A stretch of 43,546 nucleotides of DNA from Acidimicrobiia bacterium (GTDB taxonomy: Bacteria; Acidobacteriota; Vicinamibacteria; Vicinamibacterales; UBA2999): positions 1 through 43,546 of the forward strand of contig VFZH01000015.1 in the NCBI GenBank assembly GCA_016871255.1, written 5' to 3'. The notes under the pieces are model-generated. The model saw only the letters and a list, made by a program, of their open reading frames with translations, did not search any database and was not told the origin of the DNA. Below are positions 30,462 to 38,864 of this stretch, piece after piece. The position numbers and the translations under genes were made by a program. Every line of letters starts with the position of its first letter. Within the stretch, counting starts at the first letter, position 1.

Positions 30462-31583
30462 TCAGTACCGCTCGAACAGCGATCCCCACTCGGTCTGCAT
30501 GAAATCCCTGATGCGTGCCCGGCCGATGGTCGGGTACCACATGTAATCGTGGTACAGGTTCGACGCCATCGGGGCCCAGACCACGAGCGGCGAGTGCAGC
30601 AGGACCCGCTCCAGCGGCCGGAGGAATCCACGCCGGATCAGCTGGTCGCCCCAGATCACGAGCGAGCGCTTCGTCGTGAACCCGAAGTTCTCGTTCGACA
30701 CGTCGTCGCCGACCAGCTCGATGTCCTTCAGGTTGCCGACGCCCAGGCCACGCTCGTGCGCCATCCGGAGGAACGGTATCGTCTGCGGATCGAAGCCCAT
30801 CAGGCGCGAGGCCACGGTATCGATGGCCACCGAATCCGACGAGGCCAGGATCAGGTTCTTGATCCGCGGAATCATGGTACGCGGTCCCGCGCCGTCTCCG
30901 GCCACCGTCCCGTCCATGACCGTGAAGACCGCCGGGTGCAGCTCGCGCTGCATGTAGAGCAGATCCACGAGCACCTCGTGCATGTACTTGTGGGCGTAGT
31001 GGCGGACCTCCTTGAGCAGCCCCCCGAAGGCGTTCTTGACTGCGCCGGTCATCACCGCGTGTCCGTGCGTCTTCACCGTCGGCAGGTGGAGCACCTGCCG
31101 GCCCACGTACATCTTCGGGATCTCGATGCCGTCGGGAAAGATCGCGTTGAGCTTCAGCAGCGGGCTCCGGAACCGGAACACCTGCCACTCCACCTCGGGC
31201 AGCGGTGTGAACGTGAGGCCGTGGCGCTCGAGCACCTTTTCCCACCGGTTGTTCCGGCACCCCTTCCGGGGGTCGGTCACCACGGTCTTGTTCTCGACCG
31301 GCAGCAGCCGCTCCCGCGCGTAGCCATCCCCCAGCATCTTGGCGACCACGCCGTCCACCTGCCAGGGCTGCGACGAGCAGGACGGGAAGTACTTCGTCCA
31401 GGACAGGTTCAGCTTGATCAGCGTGTCTGCGCCCGGCGAGAGCGTGTTGCGGTAGCCCGCCAGGTCCATCACGCGGGCGTAGTCGTCGATGACGCGATCG
31501 GGGCGCGTCCGGACCACGGCCACCCGGGCCGTGCGCGCGGCGGCGGGCGTCTCGGGGACCTGTTCTTCTACGATGACGGCCAT
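30462..31583 (-). CDS. DUF362 domain protein
   Basis: A 373-residue protein with the DUF362 hallmark LHLPTVKTHGHAVMTGAVKNAFGGLL (about 166-191, lysine and asparagine conserved). LDTVASRLMGFDP-like sequence (AIDTVASRLMGFDP) and GVGNLKDIELVGDD are in the C-terminal half. Many DUF362 proteins carry ferredoxin cysteines; none are seen here. The family's activity is not known; some members are found near radical or maturation enzymes. Its start overlaps the UbiA stop by 16 bp, so it is co-translated with the prenyl-phosphate enzyme. Confidence 0.85.
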   Translation of the reverse strand: MAVIVEEQVPETPAAARTARVAVVRTRPDRVIDDYARVMDLAGYRNTLSPGADTLIKLNLSWTKYFPSCSSQPWQVDGVVAKMLGDGYARERLLPVENKTVVTDPRKGCRNNRWEKVLERHGLTFTPLPEVEWQVFRFRSPLLKLNAIFPDGIEIPKMYVGRQVLHLPTVKTHGHAVMTGAVKNAFGGLLKEVRHYAHKYMHEVLVDLLYMQRELHPAVFTVMDGTVAGDGAGPRTMIPRIKNLILASSDSVAIDTVASRLMGFDPQTIPFLRMAHERGLGVGNLKDIELVGDDVSNENFGFTTKRSLVIWGDQLIRRGFLRPLERVLLHSPLVVWAPMASNLYHDYMWYPTIGRARIRDFMQTEWGSLFERY

Positions 31584-32503
31584 GCGTCCCCCAGGGGCGT
31601 GTAGATCAGGACCACGAGGCTGGCCACCCAGAGCGCCACACAGACGAGCAGCGGGCGGTCCGAGAGGAACAGCGTGCTCGGGTTGCCGCCACGGTGTTTC
31701 TGATGCACGAGGTACAGATAGCGAAAGATCCCGTAAAGCACAAACGGAATGGTCAGCGGCAGCCGATCGGTTCCCAGCCGGGCGGCGGTGTCCGGGCTGG
31801 CCGCATACGAGGCGTACGACACGAGGGCCGACGCGGTGACGACCGCCACCATCTGGTCCAGGAGATACGGGCTGTACTCCTGCAGGATCCGGCGATGGTC
31901 GACGGCGCCTTCGGCCAGCAGCGTCAACTCGTGCCGGCGCTTGCTCAAAGCCAGGAACAGCGCCAGCAGCGTCGTGCAGATCAGCAGCCAGTGGCTCATC
32001 GGCACGGCAATGGCCGCGGCGCCGGCCGCCGTCCGCAGCACGAACCCGGCGGCGATGGCCAACGCGTCGAGGATGACGATGTGCTTGAGCGCCACGGAGT
32101 AGAGCGCGAGCAGCGCCAGGTACGCCAGCGCCACCACGCCAACGGCCGTGCCGATCAGGAACGCCCCGGCTCCGGCGGTGACGCCCAGCGTGGCGGCGGC
32201 GCTCAGGGCCACGGCGGGGGACAGGGTTCCGGCCGCAACGGGGCGCGTCCGCTTGAGCGGGTGCTGCCTGTCCGACGAGGCGTCGGCCACGTCGTTGACG
32301 AGGTACATCGCGCCCGACAGCGCGCAGAACACGACGAACGTGGCGGCGGCGAGCAGGACCGCGTGCGGATCACCCAGGCGTTGGCCGAACAGCAGCGCGG
32401 CGAAGACGAAAGCGTTCTTGGTCCACTGCTCGGGACGCAGCGATACGAGGAGAGCCGACACCATCGTCCCCGCCGCGGGGACAGGCGCTCGACGGCGCGC
32501 CAT
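31568..32503 (-). CDS. UbiA-family decaprenyl-phosphate phosphoribosyltransferase-like
   Basis: A 311-residue polytopic prenyltransferase. The N-terminal block RPEQWTKNAFVFAALLFG and the first Asp motif NDVADASSDRQHPLKRTRPVAAG are diagnostic of the 5-phosphoribose-1-diphosphate:decaprenyl-phosphate transferase branch (mycobacterial Rv3806c type). LALSKRRHEL is the second motif. The reaction puts phosphoribose on polyprenyl phosphate, the precursor of polyprenyl-phospho-arabinose donors. ATG 32464 (MVSALLVSLRPEQWTKN) is a possible alternative start; GTCCCCG/CGGGGAC inverted repeats sit just before it. It lies 21 nt after the STAS gene and overlaps DUF362. No DprE1/DprE2 epimerase genes are in the window. 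Confidence 0.88.
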   Translation of the reverse strand: MARRRAPVPAAGTMVSALLVSLRPEQWTKNAFVFAALLFGQRLGDPHAVLLAAATFVVFCALSGAMYLVNDVADASSDRQHPLKRTRPVAAGTLSPAVALSAAATLGVTAGAGAFLIGTAVGVVALAYLALLALYSVALKHIVILDALAIAAGFVLRTAAGAAAIAVPMSHWLLICTTLLALFLALSKRRHELTLLAEGAVDHRRILQEYSPYLLDQMVAVVTASALVSYASYAASPDTAARLGTDRLPLTIPFVLYGIFRYLYLVHQKHRGGNPSTLFLSDRPLLVCVALWVASLVVLIYTPLGDAWPSS

Positions 32504-32524
32504 GCCACGCGGCGGCCCCGGGGA

Positions 32525-32875
32525 CTAGTCGCTGGTCGACGCGAAGCTGCGCACGGCATCTTCCTCCGAGTCGTACGTCTCGAAGACCGTCAGCAGCTTG
32601 GTGATGGACAGCAGGTCGGTGATGCGCTTGGTCAGGTTGGCCAGCTTCAGGCTGCCGCCCTGGCGTCCGACGGTGGTGTAGGTCCGGACGATCTCGCCCA
32701 GGCCCGCGCTGTCGATGTACGGCACCTCCGCGAGATTCAGGACCAGCTTGCGGCGTCCCTGGAGGATCAGGCTGTTGATCTTGTCCTTGAGGAGCTCGTC
32801 ACCTTCCCCCATGGTCATCCGACCCTTGAGATCCAGAACGGTGACGTCTCCGGCCGATCGTTCCTCGATGTTCAT
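32525..32875 (-). CDS. STAS-domain anti-sigma factor antagonist
   Basis: A 116-residue single STAS domain of the SpoIIAA/RsbV type. VTVLDLKGRMTMGEG is the first strand and helix, KLVLNLAEVPYIDSAGLGEIV carries the phosphorylatable serine of DSAGL, and ITDLLSITKLLTVFETYDSE ends the fold. AGGGGAA lies 6 nt before ATG 32875. No anti-sigma kinase is adjacent, so the partner is elsewhere. It sits between a zinc-ribbon gene (134 nt gap) and the UbiA gene (21 nt gap). A control role over this operon or over a stress sigma factor is possible but not shown. Confidence 0.92.
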   Translation of the reverse strand: MNIEERSAGDVTVLDLKGRMTMGEGDELLKDKINSLILQGRRKLVLNLAEVPYIDSAGLGEIVRTYTTVGRQGGSLKLANLTKRITDLLSITKLLTVFETYDSEEDAVRSFASTSD

Positions 32876-33009
32876 CGCTGTTCCCCTGTCACGCCCGCGA
32901 GCGGCGGCCAAAGAAAGGAATTCTAGCGTAGGGCCTCCGGGAGGCCAAGGGCGGCTGCCCCGTTCCGGGCGGCCCTGAACACGACGCCCGGCGACAACGT
33001 TTCGACAGG

Positions 33010-33318
33010 TCAGAATCCGCTGGCGCCCGGAACCTTCCGCTGCTGGAAGCAGTCGCGGCAGAACACGGGCCGGCCCTGCGTGGGCCTGAACGGCACGGTC
33101 GTTTCCTTGCCGCACGCCGAGCATGTGGTGGTCGTCTCGACGCGCTCGCGGGCCGGCGGTGGTGCAGCCGCCCGTGTGGCCCGCTTGGTCTTGCACGCCC
33201 TGCACCGTTTGGGCTCGTTCTTGAACTGCTTGTCTGCGAAGAACAGCTGCTCCCCAGCCGTCCAGACGAACTCAGCGCCGCAATCCACGCACCGCAGACT
33301 CTTGTCCTGGTACTCCAT
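33010..33318 (-). CDS. Double zinc-ribbon protein
   Basis: A 102-residue protein with two treble-clef or ribbon units. The first is LRCVDCGAEFVWTAGEQLFF with CRAC, the second is CSACGKETTVPF with FCRDC, making four CxxC pairs. The first unit matches the probable zinc-ribbon (zf-trcl) type, the second a CxxC-type ribbon common in small bacterial proteins. An Ala/Pro/Arg linker separates them. ATG 33318 has AAAGGTGG upstream. It lies 32 nt after rpsU on the same strand. Nucleic-acid or ribosome-linked function is possible but not shown. Confidence 0.87.
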   Translation of the reverse strand: MEYQDKSLRCVDCGAEFVWTAGEQLFFADKQFKNEPKRCRACKTKRATRAAAPPPARERVETTTTCSACGKETTVPFRPTQGRPVFCRDCFQQRKVPGASGF

Positions 33319-33350
33319 GGGTCGCCACCTTTGCCGTCACCATCGGGCTC

Positions 33351-33548
33351 CTACTCCAGCTCCCGCCGCAGCTTCTTGCGGTTCCGCTTCCGCGCCAGCG
33401 CCTGCTTGGCGCGACGCTTGTCCCCCGGTTTGAGATAGAACGAGTGCTTCTTGATGTCCTTGATGATGTCTTCCTGCTGGACCTTGCGCTTGAATCGCCG
33501 CAGGGCACTTTCGATCGACTCACCTTCCTGGATCTTGACTTCAGCCAC
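33351..33548 (-). CDS. rpsU: Ribosomal protein S21
   Basis: The 65-residue S21 of the 30S subunit, which helps in Shine-Dalgarno base pairing. ESIESALRRFKRKVQQEDII and FYLKPGDKRRAKQALARKRN are the family core, and the C-terminus is very basic. Start is GTG 33548, with a perfect AAAGGAGGTG (minus strand, 33565-33556) about 9 nt upstream. It heads the long minus-strand run into the zinc-ribbon, STAS and glycan genes. In E. coli rpsU is followed by dnaG and rpoD; here that macromolecular-synthesis context is absent. Confidence 0.96.
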   Translation of the reverse strand: MAEVKIQEGESIESALRRFKRKVQQEDIIKDIKKHSFYLKPGDKRRAKQALARKRNRKKLRRELE

Positions 33549-33611
33549 GCCGGAACACCTCCTTTCAGGCCTGATGACACACAGTGACGGACCCGAGACG
33601 AGTGGCGAACA

Positions 33612-33624
33612 TGCTAGGCTAGCA
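33612..33624. promoter_or_regulatory. Palindrome at the rpsU transcription start
   Basis: TGCTAG-G-CTAGCA is a perfect 6-bp inverted repeat with one central base. It lies 8-20 nt downstream of the predicted rpsU start point, where a repressor could block elongation. Chance cannot be excluded. Confidence 0.35.
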
Positions 33625-33637
33625 CGGGCAGCCGCGG

Positions 33638-33666
33638 ATTCTATGGCGTAACGCGAGTCCGGTCAA
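33638..33666 (-). promoter_or_regulatory. Promoter for rpsU operon
   Basis: Minus strand TTGACC (33666-33661), 17 nt, TAGAAT (33643-33638). Predicted start near 33631, leader of about 80 nt to GTG 33548. Confidence 0.65.
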
Positions 33667-33752
33667 CGGAATAGTCGCGCCGGCCGTGCCCGCTCCGCAC
33701 CACCGGTCCGGGCCTCCACGGCTCCCCCCACGACCAGTCCACCGATCGCCTC

Positions 33753-35027
33753 ATGAAGATCCTCGTCATCGGAAGCGGCGCCCGGGAGCACGCGCTTGCC
33801 TGGACGCTCGCCCGCGATCCGTCGGTGTCCGAGGTGGTCTGTTCGCCCGGCAACGCCGGCATCGCGCGAACCGCCCGCATGGCGGGCGTCACCGGCTCTG
33901 GGCCCGGCGCCTGGCTTGATCTGGCGGTGCGGGAAGCTGTCGATCTGACGGTCGTTGGCCCGGAGCTTCCCCTCGGTGAAGGCGTCGCCGATCGCTTCCG
34001 CGCAGCCGGCCGCCCGATCGTGGGGCCGACGCGGGCGGCGGCGGCTCTCGAGACCAGCAAGGCATTCGCGAAGGCCTTCATGGCCAGGCACGGGGTGCCC
34101 ACCGCCCGCTTCGTCGTCTGCACGACAGCCGACGAGGCGTTCACCCACGTCCGCGACCGTACCCTCGGGCTGCCACTGGTGATCAAGGCCGACGGTCTCG
34201 CCGCAGGCAAGGGGGTGGTGATCGCCGAGGACACGGCCACCGCTGAAGCGACCGTCCGCCAGGTGATGGTCGAGCAGCGGTTCGGACGCGCCGGCGACCA
34301 GGTCGTGCTCGAAGAGTGTCTGCAGGGGCCGGAGGTGTCCTGTTTCGTCCTGTGCGACGGTCGGACCGCCATGCCGATCGGCTCGGCGCAGGACCACAAG
34401 AGGGCCTTCGACGGCGATCAGGGTCCCAACACCGGCGGCATGGGGGCGTTCGCGCCGAGCCCCCTGATGACACCGGACCTCCAGCGTCGCGTGATGGAGA
34501 GCATCGTGCAACCGGTGCTCGACGGGATGGTCGCTGAAGGCCGACCCTTCCACGGCTTCCTCTATGCCGGTCTCATGCTGACCGCCGACGGCCCGAAGGT
34601 GATCGAGTTCAACGTCCGCTTCGGGGATCCCGAGGCGCAGGTCGTGCTCCCGGCGCTCGACGAGCCGCTGTCGGATCTGCTCCTGGCGGCGGCCGCCGGT
34701 GCGCTCCCGCCGCGCGCCGCCCGCTTTCAGCCTGCGCCGCACGTCGGCGTGGTGCTGGCATCGGGGGGATATCCGGGTGAGTACGCCACCGGCCTGGTCG
34801 TGTCCGGCCTCGACGAGGCTGCTGCCGTCCCCGGCGCGATCGTCTTCCATGCCGGCACGACGACCCGTGACGGTCAGGTCGTGACCACGGGCGGGCGGGT
34901 GCTGACCGTCGTCGGGCGCGGCGCAACCTTCCGGGACGCTGCTGCCACCGCCTACGACGCAGCCGGACGGATCCGTTTCGACGGGATGCACTACCGCCAG
35001 GATATCGGGCGGCGTGTGCTGGCATGA
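33753..35027 (+). CDS. purD: Phosphoribosylamine-glycine ligase
   Basis: ATP-grasp enzyme for the second step of purine synthesis, forming glycinamide ribonucleotide. MKILVIGSGAREHALAW is the canonical N-terminus. VGPELPLGEGVADRF, LVIKADGLAAGKGVV, QDHKRAFDGDQGPNTGGMGAF and KVIEFNVRFGDPEAQVVLP are the family blocks, with the metal ligands in the last one. 424 aa is standard. It overlaps mtaB by 4 bp (ATGA). The upstream 204 nt to rpsU holds the divergent rpsU promoter; I see no clear promoter or ribosome-binding site for purD itself. Confidence 0.97.
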   Translation: MKILVIGSGAREHALAWTLARDPSVSEVVCSPGNAGIARTARMAGVTGSGPGAWLDLAVREAVDLTVVGPELPLGEGVADRFRAAGRPIVGPTRAAAALETSKAFAKAFMARHGVPTARFVVCTTADEAFTHVRDRTLGLPLVIKADGLAAGKGVVIAEDTATAEATVRQVMVEQRFGRAGDQVVLEECLQGPEVSCFVLCDGRTAMPIGSAQDHKRAFDGDQGPNTGGMGAFAPSPLMTPDLQRRVMESIVQPVLDGMVAEGRPFHGFLYAGLMLTADGPKVIEFNVRFGDPEAQVVLPALDEPLSDLLLAAAAGALPPRAARFQPAPHVGVVLASGGYPGEYATGLVVSGLDEAAAVPGAIVFHAGTTTRDGQVVTTGGRVLTVVGRGATFRDAAATAYDAAGRIRFDGMHYRQDIGRRVLA

Positions 35028-36313
35028 CGCCGCCGCCGGTGAAGTACGCCGTCGTCACCTTCGGGTGCCGCGTCAACCAGGCCGACTCGTTCGCCGTCGA
35101 GGACGCACTGCGGATCCGCGGCGGCGTGGAAACGCCTCCTGACGCCGCGGATCTCGTCGTCGTGAACACCTGCTCCGTGACCGCGTCGGCCGACCAGGGA
35201 GCGCGACAGACGATCCGGCGCCTTGCGCGCACGAACCCGGAGGCACGTATCGTCGTGACAGGCTGTTACGCCACACGGCGGCCGGACGAAGTCGCGGCCC
35301 TGCCGAACGTCCTGCGCGTCGTGCCGAACGACGACAAGGAACGGCTGGTGACGCAGGTGCCGGATTCCGCCGGCGCGTGCACGACCGCCGAACGATTCGG
35401 CGGCGGCGACGGCGCGTGCGGCGCCACGCTCGAGCCGGGCGTGGCAGGTCGCACGGCGCTGCCGATCCGGGTGCAGACCGGCTGCGACGAGCGGTGCAGC
35501 TACTGCATCATCCCCCGCACGCGCGGTGCCGGCCGCAGCCTGCCGGTCGCCTCCGTGCTCGACCGGATCCGCCGGGCCATCGACGCCGGGTACAAGGAAC
35601 TGGCGCTGACAGGGGTCCATCTGGGTTCGTACGGACGGGATCTTCGGGACGGCACGACGCTGGAGCGCCTGCTCGACGCGCTGGCCGCCGTGGAAGGTGA
35701 CCTGCGCGTCCGGATCAGCTCGCTCGAGCCGATGGACTGCACGCCCGCGATCGTCCGGCTCGTGGCGAGGTCCGCGCGATTTGCGCCCCACTTCCACCTG
35801 CCGCTGCAGCACGGCTCCGACCGCGTGTTGCGGGCCATGCGACGGCCCTACTCCGCGTCGTTCTTCACGGGAGTGGTCCAGGACATCGCCGCCGTGATCC
35901 CCGGCGCTGCGATCGGCACGGATGCGATCGTGGGGTTCCCGGGAGAGACCGACGAGGACTTCGAGCGGACGGTGGCCTGCCTGGAGGGGTTGCCGCTGGC
36001 GTATGCACACGTGTTTCCCTATTCCGACCGGCCCGGCACGGAAGCGTCCGCGCTCTCCGGCAAGGTCGGTGGCACGACGATTCGCGAGCGGGGGCAGAGG
36101 CTGCGCGAGGTGGCGCGGAAGGCCAGCCTGGCGTTCCAGGCGCGACAGATCGGCACCGTCCGCAACGCCCTGACCGTGGACGACGGGACGCGCGCCGTGA
36201 CCGACAACTACCTCAAGCTGGATCTGCCTGCGGGACGGCCGCGCAACGTGCGCCTGGACGTGAGGGTGTCGGGAGTTCCCGGTGCCCTGCGCGGAGTACC
36301 GCTGTCGCCCTGA
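35024..36313 (+). CDS. mtaB: tRNA t6A37 methylthiotransferase
   Basis: Radical-SAM enzyme that adds a methylthio group to t6A37 of tRNA, giving ms2t6A. The N-terminal MTTase domain has VTFGCRVNQADS, NTCSVTASADQ and VVTGCYATR, three cysteines that hold the second 4Fe-4S cluster. The radical-SAM core has GCDERCSYCIIPRTRG (CxxxCxxC). LTGVHLGSYG, RISSLEP and LPLQHGSDRVLRAM, FPGETDEDF follow. The C-terminal TRAM-like part is short. The MtaB branch rather than MiaB or RimO is inferred from GCRVNQADS and the small size. Translation is probably coupled to purD through the ATGA overlap. Confidence 0.93.
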   Translation: MTPPPVKYAVVTFGCRVNQADSFAVEDALRIRGGVETPPDAADLVVVNTCSVTASADQGARQTIRRLARTNPEARIVVTGCYATRRPDEVAALPNVLRVVPNDDKERLVTQVPDSAGACTTAERFGGGDGACGATLEPGVAGRTALPIRVQTGCDERCSYCIIPRTRGAGRSLPVASVLDRIRRAIDAGYKELALTGVHLGSYGRDLRDGTTLERLLDALAAVEGDLRVRISSLEPMDCTPAIVRLVARSARFAPHFHLPLQHGSDRVLRAMRRPYSASFFTGVVQDIAAVIPGAAIGTDAIVGFPGETDEDFERTVACLEGLPLAYAHVFPYSDRPGTEASALSGKVGGTTIRERGQRLREVARKASLAFQARQIGTVRNALTVDDGTRAVTDNYLKLDLPAGRPRNVRLDVRVSGVPGALRGVPLSP

Positions 36314-36332
36314 GTGTCCGAATCCGCGCGCG

Positions 36333-37436
36333 TCAGCGCATGAGGACGGCCGCCTGCTGGCCCGAGGAACGGCGCGGGCCGCCGTCAACGATCAGCTGAC
36401 CGCAGGCGGCGCGGATATCGAGCCCGCGGCTCTTGCGGACGGAGACGTGCACGTGCCGTTCCGCCAGAATCTGCGCGAAGCGATTGACACGGGCATCCGA
36501 GGGGCGATCGTAGGGAATCCCCGGCGCCGGGTTGAGCGGGATCAGGTTCACCTTCGCCTTGAGCCCGTTCAGCAGCCGAACGAGCCGCCGCGCGTCGTCC
36601 GGCGTGTCGTTCACCTGGTCCAGCAGCACGTACTCGAAGGTGATCCGGCTCCTGCGCTTCAGTGGAAACCGCCGGCACGCATCCAGGACGTCCGCGAGCG
36701 GATACTTCCGGTTGGGCGGCACCAGGCGCGAGCGCTGCTCGTCGGTCGTGGCGTGCAGCGACACCGCAAGGTTGGGCATGAGCGGTTCGGTGGCCAGCCG
36801 GTCGAGTCCGGGCACGATGCCGACGGTGGACAACGTGATGCGCCGAGGGGATACGGCCAGCCCGTCGTCCGCGTGGATGATGGCCAGGGCCTTCATCGTT
36901 TCGTCGTAGTTGTGCAGCGGCTCACCCATGCCCATGAGCACGATGTTGAACGGGCGCTCGAGCAGCCCCGTGGCTCCCGCCAGCACGCGAACCTGGCCCG
37001 CGATTTCTCCCGCGGTGAGGTTGCGGACGAGCCCCATCCGGCCGGTCAGGCAGAAGCTGCAGGCCATGGCGCAGCCGACCTGTGTCGAGATGCAGAAGGT
37101 GAGCGCCGGCGTGTCGGGGATGAACACCGACTCGATACGGGCGCCGTCGGCGAGGCCCAGCAGGAACTTGCGCGTGCCGTCCGCGGCGCGCAGATCGGAG
37201 ACGATCTGCGGCGTACGCACGGTGACCGTCGCGGCCAGGCGGGCCCGCAGCGTCCGCGGGAGGTCCGTCATCTGGCCGGGATCGGCGATCCCGCGGCGAT
37301 GGAGCCAGCGGAACACCTGTCGTCCGTGAAAGCGCTCGGCCCCCAGGTCCGCGGCGAGCGTCTCCATCTCACCCGGGGTGAGCTCTGCCAGATCGAGGGC
37401 GACGCCGCGGTCTATCTGCCGTGTTTTCTGCGACAT
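36333..37436 (-). CDS. rlmN: Dual-specificity RNA methyltransferase RlmN
   Basis: Radical-SAM enzyme that methylates C2 of A2503 in 23S rRNA and A37 in some tRNAs. FHGRQVFRWLHRRGI is in the N-terminal helical domain. The cluster motif is CAMACSFCLTG (CxxxCxxC). MGMGEPLHNYD, TLSTVGIVPGLDRL and LAVSLHATTDEQRSRLVP are conserved. The catalytic cysteine near the C-terminus is in RGLDIRAACGQL. 367 aa is typical. It converges on mtaB with 19 nt between the stops. Confidence 0.96.
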   Translation of the reverse strand: MSQKTRQIDRGVALDLAELTPGEMETLAADLGAERFHGRQVFRWLHRRGIADPGQMTDLPRTLRARLAATVTVRTPQIVSDLRAADGTRKFLLGLADGARIESVFIPDTPALTFCISTQVGCAMACSFCLTGRMGLVRNLTAGEIAGQVRVLAGATGLLERPFNIVLMGMGEPLHNYDETMKALAIIHADDGLAVSPRRITLSTVGIVPGLDRLATEPLMPNLAVSLHATTDEQRSRLVPPNRKYPLADVLDACRRFPLKRRSRITFEYVLLDQVNDTPDDARRLVRLLNGLKAKVNLIPLNPAPGIPYDRPSDARVNRFAQILAERHVHVSVRKSRGLDIRAACGQLIVDGGPRRSSGQQAAVLMR

Positions 37437-37515
37437 GCGGAGACGTCACAGTGTAGCAGGTGGCCTCGCGGCCCGCGTGGCTGTGCGCAAGGCGTACCGG
37501 GCTGCGGCCGTCGCG

Positions 37516-37524
37516 TGCTATAAT
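37516..37524 (+). promoter_or_regulatory. Extended -10 promoter for the M16-pur operon
   Basis: TGCTATAAT is a perfect extended -10. There is no TTGACA 17 nt upstream. Predicted start near 37531, leader of about 70 nt to GTG 37604. No PurR-like operator is visible. Confidence 0.6.
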
Positions 37525-37603
37525 GCGTGCTTTCTTCTAAGCGCTTTTCTGTCAACGGTTTGCACGTTCGCTGCGGCCGACTTCCAGGCGCACCGGTGCC
37601 CAC

Positions 37604-38863
37604 GTGATCGTTCGCGAGGTACTACCCAACGGCCTTCGTTTCCTCACCGAGCAGATGCCCCACGTCCGCTCGGTCAGCATCGGCGTCTGGCTGACCCGCG
37701 GCTCCCGTCACGAGAGCCGGGAGCAGGCGGGTATGGCGCACTTCGTAGAGCACATGCTCTTCAAGGGCACGGCCTCCCGCTCCGCCGAGGACATCGCCCA
37801 GGTCATCGATTCCATCGGCGGCCAGATGGACGCGTTCACGGCGAAGGAGTACGCGGGCTACTACATCAAGGTGCTGGACGAGCACCTGCCGATCGCGGTG
37901 GACGTGCTGGCGGACATCGTGCGCCGCCCGGCGTTCGCGGACGACGACATCGAGCGCGAGAAGAAGGTGGTGCTCGAAGAGATCAAGATGGTGGAAGACA
38001 CGCCGGACGATCTCGTGCACGAGCTCTTCACCGGGCAGCTGTGGAAGGATCACCCGCTTGGCCGGCCGATTCTGGGCATGCCCGACACGGTGTCGGCGTT
38101 CACCTCCGACACGCTGCGCCGGTACTTCGGCGACGCGTACACGGCGGGCAACCTCATCGTCACGGCGGTGGGCCACATCGAGGCGTCCGACGTGCTCGAT
38201 CTGGTCCGGCGCCACTTCAGCGACGTGGCGCCCACGACGGTCCCGGTGCACGAAGCTCCGCCCCGCGTCGTGCCCGACGTCCTGATCCGGAACAAGGAGC
38301 TGGAGCAGAGTCACATCTGTCTGGGCACCGATGGGCTCCGGCAGGACCACGAGGATCGGTACGCGAGCTACGTGCTCAACACCGTGCTCGGGGGCTCGAT
38401 GAGCTCGCGGCTGTTCCAGAACGTGCGCGAACGGCGCGGGCTCGCCTACGCCGTGTTCAGTGGCCTGAACGCCTACCGCGACGCGGGGAGCCTGTCCGTG
38501 TACGCCGGGTGCGCCAACGAGGCCGTCTCCGAGCTGATCGACGTGGTGGTGCTGGAGCTGCGCCGCATGCGCGACGAGCCGCCCGCAGCCGATGAGCTGC
38601 GCCGGGCCAAGGATCACCTCAAGGGCAGCCTGATGCTGAACCTCGAGAGCACCAGCAGCCGCATGTCGCAGCTGGCGCGCCAGGAGATGTACTTCGATCG
38701 CCACTACAGCCTCGACGAAACGCTGCAGGGCGTGGAGAAGGTCAGCTTGGACGACGTGCTGCGCGTGGCCCGGACGCTGCTGGTCGACGGCGGGTTGTCC
38801 GCGACGGTGCTGGGGGCGGTGAACGGGCTCAGCCTGCCGCGCGAACGGTTGGCGCTCGCCTGA
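37604..38863 (+). CDS. M16-family zinc peptidase
   Basis: A 419-residue cytoplasmic or periplasmic-facing metallopeptidase of the processing-peptidase/YmxG type. The inverted zinc motif is HFVEHMLFKGT (HxxEH) and the third ligand region is KKVVLEEIKMVEDTPDD. The C-terminal half contains the R/Y substrate pair region SSRLFQNVRERRGLAYAVFS. No signal peptide is present. GTG 37604 gives MIVREVLPNGLRFLTE, which is canonical. It is followed after one base by purB. Its physiological substrate is not known. Confidence 0.95.
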   Translation: MIVREVLPNGLRFLTEQMPHVRSVSIGVWLTRGSRHESREQAGMAHFVEHMLFKGTASRSAEDIAQVIDSIGGQMDAFTAKEYAGYYIKVLDEHLPIAVDVLADIVRRPAFADDDIEREKKVVLEEIKMVEDTPDDLVHELFTGQLWKDHPLGRPILGMPDTVSAFTSDTLRRYFGDAYTAGNLIVTAVGHIEASDVLDLVRRHFSDVAPTTVPVHEAPPRVVPDVLIRNKELEQSHICLGTDGLRQDHEDRYASYVLNTVLGGSMSSRLFQNVRERRGLAYAVFSGLNAYRDAGSLSVYAGCANEAVSELIDVVVLELRRMRDEPPAADELRRAKDHLKGSLMLNLESTSSRMSQLARQEMYFDRHYSLDETLQGVEKVSLDDVLRVARTLLVDGGLSATVLGAVNGLSLPRERLALA

Positions 38864-38864
38864 G

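Noticed and set aside
32932-32946. GGCCTCC-C-GGAGGCC hairpin between the STAS and zinc-ribbon genes as a terminator
   Set aside because: One-base loop and no T-run on either strand; I do not count it as a transcription stop.
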